A DNA stretch of 48,923 bases from Acidimicrobiales bacterium. Its GTDB lineage: Bacteria > Actinomycetota > Acidimicrobiia > Acidimicrobiales > Ilumatobacteraceae. The notes under the pieces are model-generated. The model ran no database searches, was not told where the DNA came from, and was given only the letters and a program-made list of their open reading frames with translations. Position numbers and translations under genes: made by a program. Below, one piece after another: positions 41,579-48,923 of this stretch. Numbering within the stretch: the stretch's first letter is position 1; each line of letters opens with the position of its first letter. The stretch is taken from positions 1 through 48,923 of the forward strand of contig JAURJB010000006.1 of assembly GCA_030832455.1 (NCBI GenBank). The letters are read 5' to 3'.

Positions 41579-42621
41579 TTGCAGTACTCATCGCGGGCGC
41601 AGTAGGGATGCTCGTTTCACTCGCTGCGACGCGACTGCTGATCAGTTTTTTTGAACGTCTCGGTAAGGGCCAGCCAATTCTCGGCGCGGAAGATCACGGG
41701 CCAGTACATCAGATGGCTAAGCAGGGGACACCCACAATGGGTGGTATTGCAATCTTGGCTGCCGGATTCTTTGGCTGGATTGCGGCACATTTACGCGGTG
41801 GGTTGCCGTTTTCAGATCAAGCAGCGGTGATTTGGTTGACAGTGTTTGTGCTCGCAGGAATCGGATTTCTTGATGACTATCTCAAGGTCAAGCGCCAACA
41901 TAATCGTGGAATCTTTTGGAAGAAGAAGGGATGGATCACCTTTGGTATCACGATTTTGCTGATGTTCATCCTTGCGTCAACCACCGGCGTCGCGCAGACC
42001 ATCTCATTCACACGTGCAATGAGTCCAGGTTGGGAGCTGTCGGGACCACTGTTCATTGTCTGGACTGCTGTCATGGTGTGGAGCACCACTAATGCAGTAA
42101 ACGTAACAGATGGCTTAGATGGACTCGCTGCTGGATCTGCATTGTTCGGCTTCCTTGCATTTACGATCATCGCATATTGGGCGTTTCGTAATCCAAAAAT
42201 TTATGACATCGTAAACCCACTCGACTTGGCAGTGTTGTCGGCCGCACTTGCGGGTGCCTGCGGTGGCTTTCTATGGTGGAACGCAGCCCCCGCACGTATC
42301 TTCATGGGCGATGTTGGTGCGCTTGGTTTGGGTGCTGCACTTGGCACGCTTGCAGTCACGACGAATACCCATTTGATGCTTCCGATTATCGCCGGTATCA
42401 ATGTCTTCGAAGCCGGTTCTGTTGCTGTGCAGATGGGAGTGTTTAAAGCATCTGGGCGGAAAAAGCGTTTGCTAAAGATGTCGCCGATACACCACCATTT
42501 CGAGTTGAGTGGCTGGCCAGAGACCACAGTGATTATTCGATTCTGGATAATCTCTGGTATTTGTGTTGCTACAGCAGTAGCTATTTTTATCGCCGACTTC
42601 ACTAACCAAGTATCGCGATGA
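41575..42621 (+). CDS. mraY: Phospho-MurNAc-pentapeptide translocase
   Basis: 348 residues, about ten membrane segments. Transfers phospho-MurNAc-pentapeptide to undecaprenyl phosphate to form lipid I. GPVHQMAKQGTPTMGG, FLDDYLKVKRQHN, NAVNVTDGLDGLAAG (catalytic Asp residues), FMGDVGALGLGA and MSPIHHHFELSGWPE are all diagnostic. ATGA overlaps at both ends, with murE and murD. Confidence 0.97.
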   Translation: MIAVLIAGAVGMLVSLAATRLLISFFERLGKGQPILGAEDHGPVHQMAKQGTPTMGGIAILAAGFFGWIAAHLRGGLPFSDQAAVIWLTVFVLAGIGFLDDYLKVKRQHNRGIFWKKKGWITFGITILLMFILASTTGVAQTISFTRAMSPGWELSGPLFIVWTAVMVWSTTNAVNVTDGLDGLAAGSALFGFLAFTIIAYWAFRNPKIYDIVNPLDLAVLSAALAGACGGFLWWNAAPARIFMGDVGALGLGAALGTLAVTTNTHLMLPIIAGINVFEAGSVAVQMGVFKASGRKKRLLKMSPIHHHFELSGWPETTVIIRFWIISGICVATAVAIFIADFTNQVSR

Positions 42622-43967
42622 CCACTGCGCCAAACACTGTATTCGTGTTTGGTTTGGCGGTTGCTGGTCGCGCCGTAGCCAAAGCGCTAGCGACACGTGG
42701 AATGACGGTGAGCGTTGGTGACGATGCGTTGAACCAGGAGCACCGTGATTTTGCTCGTGAAATTGGCGCACATGTTGTTGATGTAACCAACACGTCAGAG
42801 TTGGAGGAGGTGATGAGTTCGATCAACATTCTTGCGCCAGCACCCGGGGTGCCCGAGCAGCATCTCGTCATCCGGAGCGCTCGTGAGCATCAGGTGTCGA
42901 TCCAGTCCGAAATTGAGATCGCGTATCGCATTGAGCAGCATCGGCCAGGTGGTTCACGGCCAATGGTTGCCATCACTGGTACAGATGGAAAGACATCCAC
43001 AACGCTGATGGTTAGCTCGATTCTTAATGCATCAGGGTTTCAATCTGAGGCAGTAGGAAATACCGATATTCCGCTTATCGATTCACTCGCCTCGAGCGCA
43101 ACTGCTTTCGCTGTTGAGTGTTCAAGTTTTCGCCTGGAGCACATTGATACGTTTCGCGCGCAAGCATCTGTATGGCTCAATATTGCCCCTGATCACTTGG
43201 ACTGGCACAGCAGTTTCCAGAAGTACTTCGATGCCAAAGCAAAAATGTGGGCCCACTGTGTGTCTACCGATGTTGCCGTTGCGCCTGCAAGCGACCCGCG
43301 AATACTCGAGGTGGCGCAAGGAAGTAAGGCCCGTGTTGTTACCTTTGGCCTTACTGATGGCGATTATCGTTTGCGTGATGGGCAACTCGTTGGCCCGCGC
43401 GGGGTGATTATGTCTGCATCTGACATGCAGCGGTCACTGCCACACGATGTTTCGAATGCTCTTGCCGCTGCGGCCGTATGCATCGAGTCTGGTTTGGCGA
43501 CAGAGCCACACGTTGCTGCAGCGCTCGCTGCGTTTACCAATGCGGCGCATCGAATTCAATTCGTGCGTGAACTTGATGGAGTGCGTTGGTTTAACGACTC
43601 GAAGGCAACGAGCCCACACGCCGCAGGTGTTGCGTTGAAGTCATTTGAACACGTAGTGCTGATTGCAGGGGGTAAGAACAAGGGTTTAGACCTTTCACTC
43701 ATGGCACTTGAACCTCAGCGCATGCGCGCAGTGGTGGCAATTGGTGCAGCTGCGTCAGAGATTGCGCAGGCATTTTCTGGTGTGTGCACGGTGGAGGTTG
43801 CAGAGTCGATGAAGCGTGCAGTGGAGAGTGCTCGGGCCTTAGCGCAACCGGGTGATGTTGTGTTGTTGTCGCCAGGATGCACCAGTTATGACTGGTACTC
43901 AAACTACGGTGAACGTGGCGATGACTTTATGAATTGTGTCAAGCATCTATCTGAACATCGTCTCTAG
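42618..43967 (+). CDS. murD: UDP-MurNAc-L-Ala:D-glutamate ligase MurD
   Basis: 449 residues. N-terminal UDP-binding VFVFGLAVAGRAVAKAL, the ATP loop ITGTDGKTSTT (usually GTNGKTT; here N is D), WLNIAPDHLDWH, carbamylated Lys region YFDAKAKMW, HRIQFVRELDGVRWFNDSKAT and the C-terminal LSPGCTSYDWY (commonly SPACASFDMF). The last two are divergent but recognisable. Coupled to mraY by an ATGA overlap; ftsW follows after 9 bases with its own Shine-Dalgarno. Confidence 0.94.
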   Translation: MTTAPNTVFVFGLAVAGRAVAKALATRGMTVSVGDDALNQEHRDFAREIGAHVVDVTNTSELEEVMSSINILAPAPGVPEQHLVIRSAREHQVSIQSEIEIAYRIEQHRPGGSRPMVAITGTDGKTSTTLMVSSILNASGFQSEAVGNTDIPLIDSLASSATAFAVECSSFRLEHIDTFRAQASVWLNIAPDHLDWHSSFQKYFDAKAKMWAHCVSTDVAVAPASDPRILEVAQGSKARVVTFGLTDGDYRLRDGQLVGPRGVIMSASDMQRSLPHDVSNALAAAAVCIESGLATEPHVAAALAAFTNAAHRIQFVRELDGVRWFNDSKATSPHAAGVALKSFEHVVLIAGGKNKGLDLSLMALEPQRMRAVVAIGAAASEIAQAFSGVCTVEVAESMKRAVESARALAQPGDVVLLSPGCTSYDWYSNYGERGDDFMNCVKHLSEHRL

Positions 43968-43976
43968 GAGGACAAT

Positions 43977-45167
43977 ATGGTGACCAATGTTTCAACTTCG
44001 CTCAGTCCGGCTCAACGCCGTCGAGCCGTCCTCGACAAAAAGGGTGTTGGTTCGATGCGTCGACTCACATCAGCAGCTCCAAACAAGGTGTTTTGGGGGA
44101 TCCTCGCAGTGACCACGTTGCTCATGGTGTTTGGTTTGATGATGGTCTTGTCGGCAACATCTATTGAAGCTGTTAACCGTGGTGGATCTCCGTGGGCAAT
44201 GTTTCAAAAACAATTCATGTGGGCCGCCTTTGGCATGTTTGCTGCATGGTTCACGTATCGCATGCCGTATCACCAGTGGCACAAGTTTGCGAAGTACGCA
44301 TTGTGGGCTTCATATGGTCTGATGGCCTTGCCGATGGTCCCTGGCGTAGGACTCGTCATCAACGGAGCGCGCGCATGGGTGGCACTAGGTCCAATTCGAT
44401 TTCAGCCATCAGAGATCTTGAAGGTGACCTTGCTGCTGTTTTGTGCAAGTGTGCTCTCGCGTCGTCGTGCAGAAATGACCGATTGGCGCCGCACCTTGAA
44501 GCCAGTCATGACAGCGTGGGCGATCACCGTTGCATTGTGCATCGTGTTGCAGAAAGACTTGGGAGCAGCAATTGTGTTTACATGCATCGTGATGGCGACA
44601 CTGTTTATTGCAGGTGCTCCCATTCGTTGGATGGGAGCAATGACAGGCTTGTTTCTCGTTGTCGCCACAGGGTTGGTTCTCACGAGTTCGCGATTGCAAA
44701 ATCGATTCTTTGCCTTCACCGATTTAGAAGGGAACAAAGGGCACTGGGCGTATCAAGTGTGGCAATCGGTAATCAGTATCGCCAACGGAGGAGTCACGGG
44801 AGTTGGCATTGGTGAGGGCACAGGAAAATGGGGCTATGTCCCACTAGTGCATAGCGATTTTATTTTCGCAATCATCGCGGAGGAATTTGGTCTCATCGGA
44901 ACAGTAGGTGTGATTGGTGGCTTTGTACTGTTGCTCAGCCTTGGTACGCAGGCCGCTCTTGGTGCACGCGATCACTTTGGTGCACTGTTGGCTGGTGGGA
45001 TTACAACATGGTTATGTGTACAGGCTTTGATCAATATCGGAGGAGTAATCGGTGCGATGCCAGTAACTGGTCTCACATTGCCCTTGATGTCATACGGCGG
45101 TTCATCGTTGTTTATGACACTTGCGGCAGTTGGGCTGCTGCTTAATGTTGCACGTAATATGAAGTAG
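43977..45167 (+). CDS. ftsW: Division glycosyltransferase FtsW (SEDS family)
   Basis: 396 residues, about ten membrane segments, N-terminal cytoplasmic tail of about 35. NGARAWVALGPIRFQPSEILKV, LQKDLGAAIVF, HSDFIFAIIAEEFGLIG and TGLTLPLMSYGGSSL are SEDS signatures, the paralogue of rodA in this window. AGGAGG 8 bases before the ATG is the best ribosome binding site in the cluster. Works with FtsI at the septum. Confidence 0.95.
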   Translation: MVTNVSTSLSPAQRRRAVLDKKGVGSMRRLTSAAPNKVFWGILAVTTLLMVFGLMMVLSATSIEAVNRGGSPWAMFQKQFMWAAFGMFAAWFTYRMPYHQWHKFAKYALWASYGLMALPMVPGVGLVINGARAWVALGPIRFQPSEILKVTLLLFCASVLSRRRAEMTDWRRTLKPVMTAWAITVALCIVLQKDLGAAIVFTCIVMATLFIAGAPIRWMGAMTGLFLVVATGLVLTSSRLQNRFFAFTDLEGNKGHWAYQVWQSVISIANGGVTGVGIGEGTGKWGYVPLVHSDFIFAIIAEEFGLIGTVGVIGGFVLLLSLGTQAALGARDHFGALLAGGITTWLCVQALINIGGVIGAMPVTGLTLPLMSYGGSSLFMTLAAVGLLLNVARNMK

Positions 45168-45170
45168 TTC

Positions 45171-46322
45171 ATGACTGCATCTGCTTCGTCCACCTTTGCC
45201 GTGATCACTGGCGGTGGCACAAGTGGGCATGTCGTGCCGGCTGTTGCCATTGCAGAATTACTCGTTGATCAAGGCTATTTAGCAAGTCAGATTTATTACG
45301 TTGGTTCAACCCGTGGCGTCGAGGCGACCATGGTTCCTGGACTTGGGATTGGGTACTCGTTGCTCAAGGTGGATGGGTTGCAACGGGGAATCTCTCCACG
45401 CATGATCCGACGCAACATTGCGATGGTGTTTGCCTTGCTGAAAGCAAATCGACAGGCCAAGCAACTACTCGCATCGTTGCAGCCACACGTTGTGATCTCG
45501 GTTGGTGGATACGCGAGTATTCCAACATGTCGAGCCGCCCGTGTGCTGAACATCCCTGTGGTTACGTGTTCGTATGATCGCCGTCCTGGACTTGCGACAA
45601 AGGTGCAGTCCCGTTATGCGTTCGCCTCGGCGGTTGCATATGAAGGAAGTTCGTTACCGAGAGCAATAGTCACAGGTGCCCCTGTGCGTCGAGTATTGCG
45701 AACGGCGCAATTGGCGGAGTTGCGCGATGCTGCGCGCACTCAACTAGGCATTGGCTTGGGTGATCGCGTGGTGTTGGTGATGGGTGGCTCACTTGGTTCA
45801 GCGGTACTCAATGCTGCAACCGAACATCTCGTGAAGAGTCTTCACGGCAGTCAGCACACATGTGTCGTCCACATTGCCGGCGAACGGTACATGCACCAGA
45901 TTCAACTCCCCGAGCACGTGCAGCATGACAATGGAAACCTTGCCTATCTGCGGTTGGCATATTCCGCTGACATGGTTGGCATGTACGCCGCAGCAGATGT
46001 TGTTGTGTGTAGGGCAGGGGCGAGCACGATTGCCGAGATCGCTACGGTGGGAGTGTGCTCCGTTGTGGTTCCATGGAAGGACGCCGCAGAGAATCATCAG
46101 CTCGTCAATGCGCGATGGCTTACCGATCACGACGCTGCATTGCTTATGGAAGAAAGCACGATGACGCATCATGATTTTGCTGCTGTCATTGAGAGTCTTC
46201 TGATTGACGATGACCGACGAATGACGATTGCGCGCAACGCTAAGGCCTTAGGTATTGCGCATCGGGAAAGCAAGATTGTTGATGTCATCAACGAGGCAGC
46301 ACGGAGTGGGAAACTGCAATGA
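45171..46322 (+). CDS. murG: Lipid I N-acetylglucosaminyltransferase MurG, atypical acceptor motif
   Basis: 383 residues; adds GlcNAc to lipid I to make lipid II at the inner membrane face. The N-terminal loop is TGGGTSGHVVPAVAIAE, VGGYASIP is conserved, VMGGSLGS forms the second loop and CRAGASTIAEIATVG the UDP-GlcNAc site. At the position of the almost invariant H-E-x-N-x-x-x-G-x-x-N motif the sequence is C133-S-Y-D136 then RRPGLAT: the His, Glu, Asn and the last Asn are all changed. The rest of the enzyme looks intact and the gene sits in an intact operon, so it is likely functional with a variant site. Confidence 0.92.
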   Translation: MTASASSTFAVITGGGTSGHVVPAVAIAELLVDQGYLASQIYYVGSTRGVEATMVPGLGIGYSLLKVDGLQRGISPRMIRRNIAMVFALLKANRQAKQLLASLQPHVVISVGGYASIPTCRAARVLNIPVVTCSYDRRPGLATKVQSRYAFASAVAYEGSSLPRAIVTGAPVRRVLRTAQLAELRDAARTQLGIGLGDRVVLVMGGSLGSAVLNAATEHLVKSLHGSQHTCVVHIAGERYMHQIQLPEHVQHDNGNLAYLRLAYSADMVGMYAAADVVVCRAGASTIAEIATVGVCSVVVPWKDAAENHQLVNARWLTDHDAALLMEESTMTHHDFAAVIESLLIDDDRRMTIARNAKALGIAHRESKIVDVINEAARSGKLQ

Positions 46323-47728
46323 GCACTATGTTTGACCTATCGACACCCCGCAGGGTGCATGTTGTCGGAGTGGGGGGCCCGGGAATGAGTGCGATTGCCC
46401 AGGTGCTTGCACAGATGGGCAATGTTGTTTCAGGTAGTGACGTGCGTGAGTCCGAGGCGATCGAACGACTCCGCGCATTAGGTGTTGTTATCAATATCGG
46501 ACATGATCCTCGCGCAGTTGATGGATGCGATGCGGTCACCGCCTCTTCTGCCATTCCGCAGAGCAATAGCGAACTACGCGAAGCAACAGCGTTGGGGATC
46601 ACGACTTTGACGCGTGCGCACATATTGGCAGCAATTTGTGCTGCGAAAGACACCATTGCAGTTGCGGGCACTCATGGCAAAACCACAACATCGTCAATGT
46701 TGATGACGGTGATGGCTGGCGCTGGTCTGTCTCCCAGTTTCATTATTGGTGGTGATGTCCGTGAACTTGGTACAGGTGCAGCATGGAACACGGGAAAGCA
46801 CTTGATTGTTGAAGCAGACGAAAGCGATGGTACCCACGAGCAGTTGCCAATTTCAGCAACGATTTTGACCAATATTGATCTTGATCATCTTGATCACTTC
46901 CAATCGTTTGAACGTTTGCTGGAAAGCTTTGCTCGTTACCTCGGTTCGGTTCCTGGAAGCAAAGTGGTGTGTGTCAGCGATGAGCACATTGCAGCGATGG
47001 TGAAGACGTTGCAGTCCACGGTGGGACTCACCACATATGGAATTGATGTAGATGCCGATGTAATTGGCAGCAATCTTGAGTTTGCTCATGGTGGCTCGCG
47101 ATTTTCGGTAGCGCTAAATGGTGCAGTGCTTGGGGAGGTCTCATTGCGCCTGCGCGGTCGACACAACGTGCTTAATGCTCTTGGTGTGATTGCCATGTCG
47201 ATGAGGCTTGGTGTTTCCTTTGCACAAATCCAGGAATCTCTCGCAGGTTTTGGTGGGGTAGTACGCAGATTTGATCTTCGCGGCACTGATGATGGCGTAA
47301 CGTTTGTCGATGACTACGCCCATCTTCCCAATGAAATCGCAGCTGTCCTGGGCAGTTGTCATGACGCAACTGATTCATGGAAACGCATTGTTGCTGTATT
47401 TCAGCCGAATCGCTTCAATCGAATGAGCGTTATGTCAGAAGCTTATGCGGGTTGTTTTTTGGATGCAGATGTTGTAGTCGTAACTGATATTTACTCTTCT
47501 GGTACGGCGCCAATTGAAGGCGTAACGGGCGAGCTCGTCGTAGATGCCGTTACTGCAATGCATCCAACAACGCATATCGAATGGAAGCAGTCTCGAACGG
47601 AGTTAATCGAGTACTTGGCCACCGAGCTTCGGGCAGGCGACCTATGCATCTCGATGGGGTGTGGAGATATCCAATCGCTTCCTGATGAAGTGATTGATCG
47701 GCGTAGTCGGATGCGAGGTGCTCAGTGA
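46319..47728 (+). CDS. murC: UDP-MurNAc:L-alanine ligase MurC
   Basis: 469 residues. VGVGGPGMSAIAQVLAQMG (UDP binding), AVAGTHGKTTTSSM (ATP loop), EADESDGTHEQL, NIDLDHLDHFQSF, HNVLNALG and DDYAHLPNEIAAVL, with FQPNRFNRM in the C-terminal domain. ATGA overlap with murG and GTGA overlap with murB, as expected in dcw clusters. The murC-murB pair normally precedes ftsQ and ftsZ, which lie beyond the window. Confidence 0.96.
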   Translation: MSTMFDLSTPRRVHVVGVGGPGMSAIAQVLAQMGNVVSGSDVRESEAIERLRALGVVINIGHDPRAVDGCDAVTASSAIPQSNSELREATALGITTLTRAHILAAICAAKDTIAVAGTHGKTTTSSMLMTVMAGAGLSPSFIIGGDVRELGTGAAWNTGKHLIVEADESDGTHEQLPISATILTNIDLDHLDHFQSFERLLESFARYLGSVPGSKVVCVSDEHIAAMVKTLQSTVGLTTYGIDVDADVIGSNLEFAHGGSRFSVALNGAVLGEVSLRLRGRHNVLNALGVIAMSMRLGVSFAQIQESLAGFGGVVRRFDLRGTDDGVTFVDDYAHLPNEIAAVLGSCHDATDSWKRIVAVFQPNRFNRMSVMSEAYAGCFLDADVVVVTDIYSSGTAPIEGVTGELVVDAVTAMHPTTHIEWKQSRTELIEYLATELRAGDLCISMGCGDIQSLPDEVIDRRSRMRGAQ

Positions 47729-48923
47729 ACTCACCTGCGCAGTTGCGTAAGCCCGCAACTCCCGATGCACTTGACGAGGCTTATGGGTTGCTTGCCGGCC
47801 GAGCTAAACGTGATGTGTCGCTAGCTCAGTACACGACATATCGAGTGGGTGGATCCGCAGCGTTGCACATGCATGTCACCACCATTGACGATCTGTACGC
47901 GGTGAGTTCGGTATTGGCTCACGTTGAACTGCCGTTGTTAGTGATTGGGCGTGGAAGCAACTTGTTGATCTCAGACAGTGGTTTTTCTGGTCTAGCGCTC
48001 ACGATGGGAGGGGTAGCCGAATACATCGATCTACCTGATCGCTCGGAAGATCCTGATGTTGAGCCGATTGCGTTGTTTGGTGGGTCAACTACCTTGCCGG
48101 TGGCAGCTCGGCAAAGTGTGGCGCGTGGTCTTAAAGGATTTGAGTGGGGCGTTGGTGTTCCCGGTTCAATTGGCGGAGCAGTGCGGATGAACGCTGGAGG
48201 ACACGGTTCGGACATGGCCTCTTCGTTGACGTCGGTGCGGATCTTCCATTTGCGCAAGGGAATGGAAGCAGATGTCCAGGCTGTTGATTTAGGTTTGCGC
48301 TTCCGAGGATCGGCATTAGATGACCACCATGTTGTGCTCAGTGCAACCGTTGATTTGGAGTGGTCGTCCGATATGAATGCTTCCGAAATCGAATTGCAAG
48401 AAGTGGTGAAGTGGCGCCGCGAAAATCAGCCGGGCGGACAGAATGCAGGTTCGGTATTTGTTAACCCCGAGCCGGGGCGTGTGTCAGCCGGTGCGGTCAT
48501 CGATGAACTTGGATTGCGAGGCTTGCGCATTGGTTCGGCACATGTTTCAGAAAAGCACGCAAATTTTATTCAAGCCGATGAGGGTGGCAGCGCTCACGAT
48601 GTGGTGGCGTTGATGGCCCACGTGCGCAAACGCGTGCGTGAAGAGCGAGGCTATGCATTGCGAAGCGAAATTCGTCTTGTTGGATTCGAGACAGAGACCG
48701 ATCCAGACATTGTCGATTTGTTGAATAAGGATTCCGAATTCGGTGTGTCGACGATTCGTCTCGAGCAAGTGTTCGCAAAGACAGGTGTCGCCAACCCGGT
48801 TGATGCATCCATTCCGCTGTCTGTTCTTGATGGAAACGTTGTTCGAATTGTCGACGCCGAAGTGTCTGAAGAAGTTTTAGAAGAATTAGCGGATGCGTTC
48901 GGTCGCGACGTAACGCGCGATAT
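47725..48923 (+). CDS. murB: UDP-N-acetylenolpyruvoylglucosamine reductase MurB with C-terminal extension, partial
   Basis: FAD/NADPH-dependent reduction of UDP-GlcNAc-enolpyruvate. GTG start in a GTGA overlap. Type I MurB motifs: TTYRVGGSA, VIGRGSNLL, GVPGSIGGAVRMNAGG, NAGSVFVNPEPG (active-site Ser), SEKHANFI and LRSEIRLVGF at residues 313-321, where a MurB normally ends. The frame stays open without a stop for at least 77 more residues to the window end (for example FGVSTIRLEQVFAKTGV and VVRIVDAEVSEEVLEEL). The extension is acidic, lacks a membrane segment so far and is not recognised. The 3' end is outside the window. Confidence 0.93.
   Translation, partial: MNSPAQLRKPATPDALDEAYGLLAGRAKRDVSLAQYTTYRVGGSAALHMHVTTIDDLYAVSSVLAHVELPLLVIGRGSNLLISDSGFSGLALTMGGVAEYIDLPDRSEDPDVEPIALFGGSTTLPVAARQSVARGLKGFEWGVGVPGSIGGAVRMNAGGHGSDMASSLTSVRIFHLRKGMEADVQAVDLGLRFRGSALDDHHVVLSATVDLEWSSDMNASEIELQEVVKWRRENQPGGQNAGSVFVNPEPGRVSAGAVIDELGLRGLRIGSAHVSEKHANFIQADEGGSAHDVVALMAHVRKRVREERGYALRSEIRLVGFETETDPDIVDLLNKDSEFGVSTIRLEQVFAKTGVANPVDASIPLSVLDGNVVRIVDAEVSEEVLEELADAFGRDVTRD

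Overview
The window looks like a chromosomal segment of an actinobacterium, probably of the class Acidimicrobiia (for example an aquatic Ilumatobacter-like lineage). Reasons: roughly balanced base composition, an MtrA/MtrB-type two-component pair, a DUF3040 membrane protein, an F420-type PPOX flavoprotein, an actinobacterial RNase E/G, a dcw cluster opening with mraZ, and many genes whose start codon lies 7 to 9 bases after a TANNNT -10 box, so that the mRNAs would be leaderless. The lineage is inferred from gene family resemblance only; no database was searched. I see no insertion sequence, prophage, CRISPR array or integrated element; the window is core genome.

Layout. 1-4.3 kb: the start of a minus-strand HTH regulator with an inverted-repeat operator, phosphofructokinase, upp, a GNAT/N-succinylamino acid racemase pair, and a PPOX flavoprotein directly behind tRNA-Pro. 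4.3-9.7 kb: a small unknown protein, then tig-clpP-clpX (nascent protein folding and proteolysis), folC and ndk. 9.7-15.8 kb: the elongasome block mreB-mreC-mreD-mrdA-rodA. 15.8-21.9 kb: a structured leader with a small ORF, rne/rng, rplU, rpmA, dgt (opposite strand), obg, proB. 21.9-31.4 kb: murJ (minus), a MoxR ATPase/VWA protein/histidine phosphatase trio (plus), then a minus-strand operon reading small membrane protein, inositol monophosphatase, mtrA, mtrB, 49-residue lipoprotein, glpK. 31.4-35.9 kb: dinB, DUF3040, acyl-CoA dehydrogenase, a 94-residue protein, HNH protein, lipoate ligase-like protein. 35.9-48.9 kb: the division and cell wall cluster mraZ-rsmH-ftsL-ftsI-murE-mraY-murD-ftsW-murG-murC-murB, cut by the window end inside murB.

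How they work together. The two morphogenesis blocks (mreBCD/mrdA/rodA and dcw), together with murJ and mtrAB, give nearly a full rod-growth and division programme with its wall precursor pathway. The notable absence is murF, whose usual place between murE and mraY is closed by a 4-base overlap. Most genes in the blocks are coupled through ATGA or GTGA overlaps.

The most interesting non-coding signals are: an exact 10-bp-period MraZ box array ahead of mraZ; a 126-nt structured leader between mraZ and rsmH whose 20-bp perfect inverted repeat has a competing alternative pairing; a hairpin-headed leader with a translationally coupled small ORF ahead of rne; a tRNA-Pro/PPOX junction only 4 nt wide; and an mtrAB operon in which the large LpqB lipoprotein appears reduced to a 49-residue lipopeptide coupled to glycerol kinase. 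No stretch over 300 bases lacks a gene; the longer gaps (15761-15960, 35910-36155, 36573-36794) are described in the features.
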